From NCBI GenBank assembly GCA_016858145.1, contig JAEHOE010000058.1, positions 1 to 64,000 of the forward strand: a DNA stretch of 64,000 bases. Reading direction: 5' to 3'. Both the position numbers and the translations under genes were made by a program. This document shows, piece by piece, positions 37,920-48,800 of the stretch; positions within the stretch are counted from its first letter, which is position 1; every line of letters starts with the position of its first letter. Below the pieces are notes generated by a model that was not told the origin of the DNA, ran no database searches, and was given only the letters and a program-made list of their open reading frames with translations. This stretch comes from Edaphochlamys debaryana (taxonomy: Eukaryota > Chlorophyta > Chlorophyceae > Chlamydomonadales).

Positions 37920-40900
37920 CTACAGGCCCAGCCTCCGCCGCAGCTGAGGCAGGCCCTCGGCAGCGGCGTGCCTCGTGGCCCGGTCCACCCCCCTGCAGCT
38001 GCTGATGTCCAGGACCACCAAGCCCCCTCCACCTGCCGCCCCACCCCCCTCATCCTCATCCTCCCGCGTCAGGTCCACCAGGGCCCCGCCGGGGCCCCTG
38101 CCGGGCCCGCCAGCCGGGCCCCCGGCCCCCCCGCCCCGCCCCAGCGGGCTGGCCAGCAGCGCCTTGACGCCCCAGTCCGTGATGCCGGTGGAGGACGCGT
38201 CCAGGGAGGTGAGGGCGGTGCAGGAGGCGGCCACGTGCAGCAGGCCCGCGTCCGTGACGGCGCTGGACTCACTCACGTCCAGGACCTGACAGGAGGGAAG
38301 CGTGAGAGGGAGGTGGCCGGTGTCGTACGATCCTCCCCACCGCGCGGCCCACTGCCAAGTCAGCAACCATGAGCTGCGCTAGCTGCTCGAGCCGTCTTCC
38401 TGCCACACGTGCCTTTGCGTAACCCCTCCTCACCTGCAGCGTGCCCCCACACACGGCCGCCAGCGCCGCCAGCCCTGCGTCAGAGGCCAGCAGCGACCGC
38501 GACGCCCGCAGCACCACCAGGCCGCAGCCGGGGTGCAGCGGCGGCAGCTGCCCGCCGGCGCCCTGCCAGCAGCTGGCGAGGGACACGTGCAGCTTGGCGG
38601 CTACGTAGCCCGACCCAGATGGGGGCGGGCCGGCAGCGGATGTGGCCAGGGCCAGGGCCGCCTCGGCGGCGGCGGCGGCGGCGGAGGCGGCGGCCGCCAG
38701 GGCCGCGGCCTCGTCGGCAGGGAGCTCGGCCACGGCGGCGGCGGCAGCCGCGGCGGAGGAGCCGCTGCCGGCGAGCCCGGTGCGAGGGTTGAAGGCGCCC
38801 GCGAGGGAGGCGGCGCTGCGGAGCGCCTCCTCGTCCGGTACGCTCATGGAGCCTTGCATGGGGTGGGGGAAGGGGGGTCGGGTGTGTCAGGCTGGAGGCT
38901 GGGCGGCAGAAGGTATCTTGGCCCCAGCCATGGCAACACAACGCGCGAGGGACTCGCAACACGCGCATGAACCCCTCTGCCCCACCTTCCGGTACCCCCC
39001 GATACCCCCCGCCCTCCTAACCCCCGTCCCCAGCCGCCAGGCCCCTGCGCACCCGACACGTCCAGACTGCGGAGGAGCGAGGAGCGGCCCACCACGCGGC
39101 GCAGTGTGTCCAGGGTGGCGCCCCGGCGGCGGAGGTCGGAGCCGCCGCCCAGCAGGCCCTTGGCGCGGGAGAGGCCCAGCTGCGGGGGCGGGGGTGCGTG
39201 TGGGTGCGTGGTTGGAAGGGGGGCACGTTCGACAGTCCAAGGAGTCAGGTGGGGTCAGGCCGGGAGAGGAGGGCGCAAAGAGGGGGCGACGGTGTAAAGA
39301 AGAGGCGGTGGCTTACCTCGCACACGCGCAGTTGGGGGAAGCCAGGGCCGGGCTCCGCGGGCTCGGGTCCCAGCAGCAGACCTGGCGTTAGGCACGGACA
39401 GTTTAGGGGAGGGAGCTTTGCTTTGTCCCTCACCCGCACTCAGCCGCTACCCGGGCGTGCAGCCGAGAGCTTGCAGCACTCGAGAGTCAAACCGCTACTG
39501 GGGCGCACAGCCGAAAGGAAGCAGAAACTCGACACGGGCAGCGATTGGCTGGGACCCCTTCGTGGCCTTACCGCCTTGAACGGTGGGGCCGGTGGCGTCG
39601 AACTTCAGGGCCCGCAGGTTGGGCGCCGCAGCCTGCGTGGGACCGGCAGGCAGGCAGGGTGCACGATCACACTGCAGGCCGCAGCTGGGGCCCTCCCCCT
39701 CCACCCCAGCCCTCAACGGGGCCCGCAACCCGCCCCAAGCTCTCTTCCAAACACCCCAGCCCCTGCACACCACCGCCGCCCCCACCTGCAGCTTCTCGAT
39801 CGCCAGCACGAAGCTGTAGGACCGCGAGCCGCTGCCGGTGAGGTCCAGCTCCGTGAGGTGCAGCAGCAGGGGGACCAGGCGGGGAGGGGGGGCGGCGCTC
39901 GTGGGGGGGCCGGCGGGGTCGGAGGGAGCGGTGGAGGGCGGCAGCGTGACGGTGGGGACATCGGGGGCGAGGGCCTTGAGCTGCGGGGAAGGGGGGGAGA
40001 GGGGTGAGGGGGAGAGGGGTGGGGGAAATAGGGGGAGGGGGAAGGGGGCCATGTGCCGTCGGTGGGTCAGCCGCCGTGGGGCTTGTCGGGGTTTTGGGGG
40101 TTGACGTTTCGGCTCCAGCGCGACCAAAACGTTCGCTGCACGCTGCTTTCGGCTGAGGTCAGCTCTGATGTCGGCCAACCACGCTTTGCTGAGACGCGCG
40201 AAGCAGCTGGGCTCAGAAGGCGGTGACGTGTGCTGGGTGACCGGGGCTTGTCATATGTCGTGGTCAAACGACGTTGGCCGAGGTGCTCGCTCGATTGCGC
40301 GACGACGTCGCCGAGGTCGCAACACGCAGTGTTCCCTACTGCTCAGCGCCGCATCCTCACGCTTTGCCGCACAAGCCAAATTTGCCGCTCGCGCAGTTCA
40401 CAGAGATAATCCCAGCCGCCCTAGCGGCCTCCGGCAGCCGCGAAAGGCCATGGAGCTCGCGCCCAGCCACGAGCACCGCAGCCGCGCCAGCGCCGGCCCG
40501 CTCGCGCTGCTGGCCGGTGCTGCCACTGGCTACACGGACGAGGAGGCGGAGGGCGCATGGGCCACAGCCATGGCCCAGGGCGTGGAGGAGCTGGAGGGGG
40601 AGGGCGCGGAGGAGGAGGCTGGGGGAGGCTGCCCCTACAGCCCCGACGGCGCCGAGCTGGAGGTGGACAGCGGCAGCTCGCACGGCGGCAGCGGCTGCGG
40701 CATGGGCATGGGCGCCGGCGGCGCAACCGCCGCCGGCTGCGCCCTGGCGGCGGCGCTACTCGCCGTCCGGCGCGGCTCCGGCAGCGGCGGCGGCGGCCGG
40801 CGCGGCCGCCGCGGCGCCGCCGCCGCCGGCACCGACGGCACCGACGACGGCGGCGGTGGCGGCGGCTCGCCTGCCGACTCGGCGGAGCTGCGCCGCGAGC

Positions 40901-43900
40901 GGAACCGCCTGGCCGCCAAGCGGTGCCGCGAGCGCAAGCAGCAGGCGCTGGCGGCCATGGAGGGGGCGCTGGGTCAGGCGCAGGCGGCCAACGAGCAGCT
41001 GGCGGGGCACGTGGAGGAGCTGGTGGCGCTGTACCAGCAGGTAGCGTGGGGGAAGGGGGGCGGGGTTCTTGGGGTGGTTTGGGGTTCTTGGGGGAGGGGG
41101 TAAAGGCGGGCTGTTGCGGGTTGTTGAGTGGGATGGGGGTGGCCGCGGGGGGATGCCAGGGTGTTGCTGCTGCCTGTCCGAAGGCTTTCCGGCCGCATCC
41201 AACCAGTGCTCCCCCTCGTCACTCACGCCGCACCCTCCACCCGCGCCTCCGCCCAGGAGCACAGCAGCCGCCTGGCCGCCGTGACGCTGCTGAGGGCCGC
41301 CGCCGCCGCCTTCGAGCAGGCCTACGGGGCGGCAGCGGCCGCCGCCAGCGGCGCACCGCCGCCGCCGCCGCAGCCCCACCCGCCCACGCGGCTGCTGCTG
41401 GGCGGGGGCCGGCGGGCGCTGGCGGCGGTGGTTGAGGATGCGGCCCGCGGCAACGTCGGGGAAGGGCCCGCGGCGGCGTACGCGGGTGAGATCCGGGCGC
41501 TGGCGGCGGGGCTGGCGGCGGGCGCCAGGCCGGCGGCGGCGGGGGTGGCGATGGGCGGGGTGGCGGCGGTGGGGGACCAGGGGGCTCGGCTGGGGCTGGC
41601 GGCGGCGGTGCAGGCGCCGGGCCCGGGCGCGGGCCGGGTCCCGGTGCAGGTGGTCGGCGTGAAGCGGGAGCGGATGTGAGGCGAAGGCAACGGGGCCCGG
41701 ACCGTCGGAGGGATCGGAAGTTGGAGGGGAGAGTGGTAAACAGAGGGGAGAGTGGTCTACAGAGGGAGCGGGCACGTGCGCCGAGTGCGCCGAATCAACA
41801 ACGGCAGCGACCACCACAGGAAGGAGGGAGGGACCGTGGTCGTGTGAGGTGCAAGCAAGGAGGCAGGCGATCAACATAGCGCTGTGGATGTGAGATGCGG
41901 GATGCGAGCAACGCGTGACTGAAGGAGAGAAGGGCCGGCGCAATAGCCACGGACCGGCGCACGAACACGCATGACCCTGGCTGTATGTAGTGGAGGGGCG
42001 GCAACACGTATCCTTCTAATCCGTACGGCAACCGGGTGCTGTAAAGCATTGATAGCACTAGACCATTAAGGCGGCTGTGGCACGGATGCGTGTTGGGCTG
42101 CTAAGAGGAAAGACGGAAATCCCAGGAGTGCAGGCTGTTGCCACGGTGACGTTTCATGTTGGGTGATGCACTTCTGTTAGAGCCTAGGCCTTGCTCGAGC
42201 TTGTGCCGAGGTGGGTGTCTAGATCGTTTGCAAGTCCGCATCGAGCATGGGGTTGCCATGTGCTTTAATGGTGCAGATCTGGCTCCCTCCTGGTCCCTGC
42301 CGCTCCCACGTACCGTCCCGAGCCCCAGCCGCGGGCAGTTGCGCAGCCTCAGCGTCCGCAGCGGACACGGCAGCGCCCAGCCGCCTCCCGCCACCGCGGC
42401 TCTCCCAGCCGCCGCGCCGTCTGCCGCTCCCGCTGCCCCGCCCTCTGCCGCCGCACCCGCCGCCGCTCCGGCCTGCTGTCCCTCCTGCGGCTGCCCCGGA
42501 CCGGCACCCTGGGCGGGCTCGGGGGCCCAGGGGCGGGGCGCCAGCGCTGCTTTAACGATGGCGTCCACCCCGCCCCCGATGGAGCTGCTGAGGTCGAGCA
42601 GGCGCAGTCGGGGCAGCGCCGGGAGCAGCGGCCGCAGCACATCGGGCCTGCGGGGTGGGGCAGGATGAGGAGGGCTCAAGGGATTGCGGAGGGCCACGCA
42701 TGTGCCGCATGACGTCAGGCCCGCCGACTTTGATCGCTTAGGTGTCAGGCCCAATGGCTTTCAGGGTTGAGACTCTGCTTGCCCCCCGCAAGCCCGCCCC
42801 CTTCTTACTTGGCCACGGCATCGCACTGCGTCAGCTCCAGCGCCGTCAGGCCCGGGCAGCCCCGGCCGAAGTCCGCCAGGCCGCCGGGGGTCAGGGTCCG
42901 CTCCTCGCCCAGCCGGAACGTGCGCACCTGGGCAGACGGGACGTGGCACGGCAGACCGGGCCCCCGTCAACAACATTCGGCAGGCGTTCCCAAGCGCTAC
43001 AAACTACAGCTTGCGTCCACAGCTGGACGCCGACCGTGGGCCCCCACACGCGCGAGTCGCAGGTCATGGAGCCCTCTACACCCGCCCACCTGCGCCCAGC
43101 GGCCGGACTGCAAGCCCCGCTGGACCACTTGGTCCGTGAAGCGCTTTGCGATGGAGGGCCGCGAGCGCAGGTCCAGGCAGCTCCACAGCCCCTGCGCCTC
43201 GGCCCCGCCGCCGCCGCTCTCCGCGCCGCCGGCTCGACCCACAGCGGCGGCCGAAGGGCCCGCGGCTTCGGCGCCCTGGGCCAGCGCCGTCCCCTTGGCG
43301 GCGGCTACTGAACCGGCGGAGGCGGAGGTGGCAGCCGCAGCGGCGGCCACGGCCTCCGCCAGGGCCGCGCCGGGCCCCGCCGCCGCGGCTGACTGGACCG
43401 CCGCCACCGCCGCCGCCTCCAGGTCCCCGCACACCGCCCGCCAGTGCCGGCACACGCAGGGCGCTGCGGATGGGGAGCGCGCAGCCGGAGCGCAGGTCAC
43501 GGTCAGGAACGCGGCAGCGCATTGCCCGCTCGCAGAGCGGCGGCCCAGCCACCCAGCCCTCACCACAGGCTGCGACGGGCAGCGCCGCTGACGCAGTCGC
43601 CAGCTTCAGCACCTGGGCCAGCAGTGGGGCCGTGAGGCTGCCCCAGTCCCGGCAATCGGGGGCGTGTCCAGCAGCCGGGGTGGCCGCAGGGGGGGCGCGG
43701 CGCGAGGCCGCTGCAGGGCCCGCAGCTGGGGCGCGGCTGCGGGGTGGGCTCTGCTCCTCGGGCCGGCGTGTCTGGCGGGGCCGTTTGGCGGGGGCCTGGG
43801 GGTGAAGCGCGGGGGAGTTACAGGAGAGGCATGCTGGATCGGTCCTGGGCCCAGGGCACTTGCGGGGAGCTTCGGAGCAAGAGCGTGGGAGGTGGGCCGG

Positions 43901-44378
43901 AGGCGCGGGGACGGCATGCCGGAGCAGGCTTGCCTTACTCTACTTCCAATGCCTGCCGTGTTATGCATACCTTGCCAGCAGCAGCTGCAGCGGTCGGCTG
44001 GGCATCACCCTTTGCCCTGGCACGATTCCTGAGGGGAGGAGGCCAAACCGCGTCGGCGCAGCGGGGGCACGGGGAGGGGTTGCACGAGCTAGGGCCCCCA
44101 CGCCTCCGCAGGTGCCTGGGCCCAACCTCGCCCGTGGCGGCAGTCCCGTCCAACGTCACACACCTCCGTTGCGCCAGGGGGACATTTTCGCCCTGCTCCT
44201 CGCTCTCCGGCTCGCTGCTCGACGGCGATTCAGAGTCAGAGTCCGATTTCCGCGATTTCCCTCGCTTCGGCTTCTTCCGGCTCAACTCAGGCTGGTAGTC
44301 ATCGTCGTCCGAGCTGTTGTACTCGGGCACGGGTATGCCCAGTAGGCCAACCCGCTTGCGCCGGGGCTTCGGTGCCAT
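37920..44378 (-). CDS. F-box/leucine-rich-repeat protein
   Basis: Probable SCF ubiquitin-ligase substrate receptor of about 815 residues. Exons: 44378-44164, 43736-43564, 43463-43090, 42927-42809, 42647-42314, 39980-39786, 39632-39572, 39381-39317, 39179-39053, 38852-38434, 38285-37920, in phase. The N-terminus is basic and acidic (KPRRKRVG, SSDDDDYQPEL), suggesting nuclear location. An F-box-like stretch at about residues 101-140 reads DWGSLTAPLLAQVLKLAT, then APCVCRHWRAV. LRRs follow: CPGLTALELTQCDAV, LPRLRLLDLSSS, LRTLRLRNCPRLGLGT, LTELDLTGS, SSLLRSLDVSG, LQVLDVSESSAVTDAGLL, GLVVLDISSC. Ala-rich inserts break exons 3, 5 and 10. Exons 5 and 6 are separated by a 2.3 kb intron with the bZIP gene on the other strand. 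The join (GLGT to LKALA) keeps phase and continues an LRR, but two separate genes cannot be excluded. I see no minus-strand TGTAA between 37335 and the stop. Confidence 0.72.
40450..41679 (+). CDS. bZIP transcription factor, nested in the F-box/LRR intron
   Basis: DNA-binding regulator of about 337 residues in two exons (40450-41040, 41257-41679), split by a GT-AG intron at a codon boundary just after the zipper. The basic region at about residues 148-165 reads RRERNRLAAKRCRERKQQ and keeps the N-x7-R signature. The zipper region is ALAAMEGALGQAQAANEQL, then HVEELVALYQQ. The N-terminal part is acidic and Gly/Ala-rich (DEEAEG, ELEGEGAEEEAGG). The C-terminal exon is Ala/Gly/Pro-rich. The start at 40450 sits in GCCATGG and is favoured over a longer in-frame ATG at 40168. 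TGTAA at 42040 ends the transcript. Transcription runs against the host gene. Confidence 0.85.
42040..42044 (+). terminator. TGTAA polyadenylation signal of the bZIP gene
   Basis: TGTAA on the plus strand, 361 bases after the bZIP stop and 270 bases before F-box/LRR exon 5, so the nested transcript can end inside the host intron. Confidence 0.5.
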
Positions 44379-45842
44379 TCTGCCTGCTCGAGCACTGGGC
44401 AGCCCTGTCAGAGTATGCGACACATCTAACGCTTACTGAAGGAACCGTTGAAAGGCACTAGTGACGAGACTCCGCGAAGTCCACGGACTCAAGTCTGTCC
44501 CCCTCTGTCGTTCGCGATGCGGGCGCCGCACCATCCTCGCTGCTCGGCACGCTGAGGGCTAAGAAACTCAAACACGTAACCTGTGGTCTTTTAGGGGGAA
44601 AGGGGGTTGAGGGGGGACAGCGGCCAGGCGTGCCGTGGCAGCTGTCCCATGGCTGTGCCCCCTCTTCGCTTCGCCGGCTCAAGGCCCCGACCGCCCCCGT
44701 GCAGGGCCGGTGCCACGTGCGGCTTACTCATATCCTTACCAGTGCCCAGGTCCTTGCGTGGGGCCAAGGACGGTAAGGAGCTGAAACGAGCTGAACGATG
44801 GATTAGGCCTCGAGGAGCTGACAAGAGGTCTAGCCTGGTCTGGCGTCCCACCGACGGGAAGTCGGGGACCATAGCAGCGCAGGCGGCTGGGCATGCTGAT
44901 TTCTCCATGACCTCAGCAAGTGCAAGCATGTGTGACTTGTCAACAGACAGAGGAAGCCCAAGGCCACCAGCGCCCAGGACCCGCCGCCGGCAGGCTGCCG
45001 GCCCTTCAGCTATGTGCCGTCTTCTGCGGGGCCTCAACCGTTATGGCGAGGTGAGCAGGAAGGACCAGCGTGCGTACGGGCATGGGGGGAAACAGGGCAC
45101 GAGGGCACGGTGGTGGGTGAGAGCGCGAACGGTGAGCATGCCATGCCGGAGCTGGGTTACGCGAGTCCCCGCGTTGCGAGCGAGATACGACGCATGAAGC
45201 CTGTTCACAGTCTCGCATAGATATCCCGGCGGTGGGAAGCTGAGACCGTGAGGCGAGGAGCTGCGGTGTAGAGGCGACCGGGTTGATAGGGGAACGGCCG
45301 GCGCGTGCCCGGGGCTGGCGGGCAGGGGCGGGGGCAGGGCCGGGGCTCCACCACGCCTCTGGAGACCACAAATCGGGGCACAACGCACATGCCAGAGCTA
45401 GGTATGGGTTATCACTCGGCTGATCCGCACACCAGCATGTTGAAAGCGGCGCGCTGACCCGCCCATGGCACCGACCCCCATGTGTCGCGCGCTGAAACGA
45501 GTGCGGTGCGCCCGTTTGGCGGCCAACCCTATAGCATACACTTGCCCCATCATACTAGAAGCTCATATAGGCTTAATTATATCCGTTGTGCGCCACAAGC
45601 ACAGCCAGCTCGGCATCAGCCCTTCATTTCCGTTGTGAGCCGGCAGGCTTGAGACACACGGTCTGAAAGATGAAGGGCAGCTGATATCAGCCGTAGCTGT
45701 CGGGCCGCTTGCGCGGCGAACCCTTGCGAGCACTGTTGAGCGGCGAGGGGCCGGGGTCGCGCGTCCCCGACCGCGCGGGCCAAACAAGGCATCCGCGCCT
45801 CGGCTGGACCCGTGGTTGTAGCTCAGTGCAAATAAGGACACC
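44379..45842. other. Divergent intergenic region
   Basis: Lies between the F-box/LRR start (-) and the ELM2-SANT start (+), so both promoters should be here. No further gene is seen. A tRNA-like string at 45812-45830 lacks a B box. Confidence 0.4.
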
Positions 45843-48800
45843 ATGCAGGGCTCTGGAGCAGGCTCTGACGGCCCGACCGCGAGCACTGCAGGCCCCTTCG
45901 CTGTTGAGCCCACCCCCGACCTGCCGACCTCAAAGCCCGCTCAGGCCCCGCTTCTGGCCCCTGATAGCGATCCAACTGCTCGCGAGCAACCAGCAATGCA
46001 GGGCCCTGCTGCGGCTGAAGCCGGCCCGGCCAGCGGTGCGCCCCACCCGCTGCCACCCACGGGGGGGCTATGCTCGGCGGGCAAGGACGCGCGAGCACCC
46101 GCTGCAACCGCCCCAGCGGCGCCCGTTGCGGCCGGCCCCGATCAACCCAGCAATACCACATCTCTGCAACCAATCGTAACGGGGGCCGAAGCGGCTGCGC
46201 CCATGGACCTGGACCCAGACGCGACGGCCGGCCCGGCCTCAAGCCGCGGTCGGGCCTCGGCCAGCCCCTTCGCAACCGCTGCGTCGGGCCCCGGCACAGC
46301 AGCAGCAGCCCCAGAGGCGGCGGAGGGCGGCCCTGCGGAGGCGGAGGCGGAGGTGGAGCCGAGCGCCGAGTCCTCTCGGCCCTCCAAGCGGCGCCGCATG
46401 GGGTCCAATTCCTCCACCATGGTCAAGGAGCTGAAGGGCCTGCTGGACTCCCTGACCAACTTAACCGGAAAACCGACCAACCGCCCCCGCCCGCCGCCAC
46501 GATCTGCCTCGGCCACGCCCTTTGGCGACCGGCCTGCGTGCGGGGCAGCTCGCGAGGGCGGCAGCGGCGATGTGAGCCCCCGTAAGGGCGGTAGCCCGCG
46601 TGAGGGCGCCGCCGCGGGTGCATCCCAGGCGGCCGTTGGCGCCAAGCGCAAGGGCAGCGACTCAACCGCCAAAGCCGCCGCCGCTGGATCCGGCGCCGGA
46701 TCGGATCCAGGCGCTGGAACCAGCGGTAACGCCACCCCGGATCCAGCGGATGCCAAGACGCCGGGCGCGGACGCGCCAGCCCAGCGGTCCGGCCGCGCCG
46801 CTGCGGCGGCGGCAAAGGCAGCCATCGCTGCGACCTCAGCTCCCGCCGCTGCAGCGGCGGCCCGTGCCGCAGCCGCGGCTGCCAAGCAGGCGGCTGCTGA
46901 GGCCACCGCGGCCAAGAAGGCTGCGGCAGCGAAGAAGGCGGAAGAGCGGGCCGGGGCCAAGGCGACCGCGGCGGCGGCTGCCAAGGCCGGTGGCAAGTCC
47001 AAGGCGGGGACCGTGTCCCCTCCGCCCTCGGCTGCGCCGCGAAAGGACGGCTCGCACGCAGCCAAGCCCAAAGGCAGCGCGGGCGGGGCCTCCGGCGGCC
47101 CCAGCCCCGCACCCCCCTCCCACAAGGGCGGGTCCAAGGCCGGCCGGGCCGGCGGCAGGGGCGGCGCTGCGGGCTCGTCCCCAACTCCCGGCCTCGTCGG
47201 CCTCACCCCCGTCGCCGGCATTACCGCCGCCGCCGCCGCGGCGGCGGCGGCTGCCGCCGCTGACGGCCGCATCAGCCTGGCGGGCATGGGGTGCGGGCTC
47301 AACTCGTACACCTACTACCCGCTCCGTGGATCCAACATCATGTCGTTCTATCCTGGATCCATCGTGGTGGCGCACGTGGGCCGCCTGCCCGCCATGCGTC
47401 AGCCCAACGACCCTGCCGTACCGGGGGTGGCGGCGGTGGCGCCCGCGCCGCTCGTCCGGGGCGCGGCCGCCGTGCCGCCGCCGGCGGCGCCGCCACCGCG
47501 CTCCCAGCCCCTCTACCTGCCCGACCGGCGGCGGCGGCGGCGGAAGCTGCTGCTGCTGGGGATTGATTACGTGGCGGGGGCGCGGCCGCCAGTGGCAGTT
47601 GACGGCGACGATGACAGCAGTGAAGATGACCTGGGCATCCTGTCGCCGCCGTCGTCGCGGGTTGCTCCAGGCGCTGTCGGGGGCTTGGACGGGAGCGGGG
47701 GGGCTCCTGGGGGGGCCGGGACGGGGCCGGAGGCATCAGCTGGCGGCGTGAAGGAGGAGGGCGGCGGGGCTGACGGGCCTGCGGGGCCGGTCAAGGCCGA
47801 GACAGGCGCTGCGGAGGCTGTGCTGGCGGCCAAGACGGAGGCCAAGACGGGGGCCAAGACGGAGGCGGCCGAGGGGCCCGAGGCCGACGACGAGTACTAC
47901 CGCCGCCGCTGGCAGGAGGAGTTCGGCGGCGGCGGCGGGGAGGCGGTTGCCGCGGCGGCTGAGCCGGCAGACGAGCCCATGGACGAGCCAGCCCCAGTTG
48001 CCGAGCCAAAAGACGAGCTGTTGCCAGCGGCTGAGCCAAAGGACGAGCCAGTGCCCATGGACGAGCCAGCGCCCATGGACGAGCCAGTACCAATGGACGA
48101 GCCAGCTCCAGTGGCCGAGCCAGTACCAGTGGCAGAGCCAGTACCAGTGGACGAACCGGGGCCGGGCCCGGGCGCGGACGGGGACCTGGGCAACGCTGCC
48201 GGCGCCGGCCCCGGCCGTGCCGCCGGCGAGAGCGACGAGGACTCTTGGGGCGGCGAGGGCGAGGGCGACGGCCTGGACCACCACTACGGCGGCGTGTTCT
48301 GTCCCACGGGCGGCGGCCGGCTGCTGCCACGTCAGCTCTTTGGCCTCATGGCCACCTCCTCCTCCGCGGCTGCTGCGCCGGCGCCCGGCGGGGGGCCCAG
48401 CCCCACCGCCGACGCGGCGCCGCGCACACGCGGCCGCGCGGGCAGCGCGGGCGGGGGCCCGCCTGCTGCTGGGGCCAAGGCCTCGGCCCCGGCCCCGGCC
48501 CCGGCCCCGGCCCCGGCCCCGGCCCCGGCCCCGGCCCCGGTTCCAGCAGCTGCTGGTGCGGGCGCGGGGGCGGGGGCGGGTGCAGCGGGCGGCGAGGTCC
48601 CGAGCGGCCGGGGCGTTGCGCTGAGCACGGTGGGCTGCTCCCAGGTCATCCCCGCCTTCGCCTTCTCCCGTAAGAACATCGCCGCCCGGCTCTACTGGGG
48701 CAGCCAGTTCCAGGTAGGGGGCAGGCACGGGCGGCAACGGGGCCAAGAGTAACACCCATACCGTGCACAGCTATAGTGACACTTGCGCTTGTGTCTGGAA

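Noticed and set aside
45812..45842. tRNA-like GGTTGTAGCTCAGTGC string before the ELM2-SANT start
   Set aside because: It has no B box or closing stems downstream. It is 5' leader sequence.
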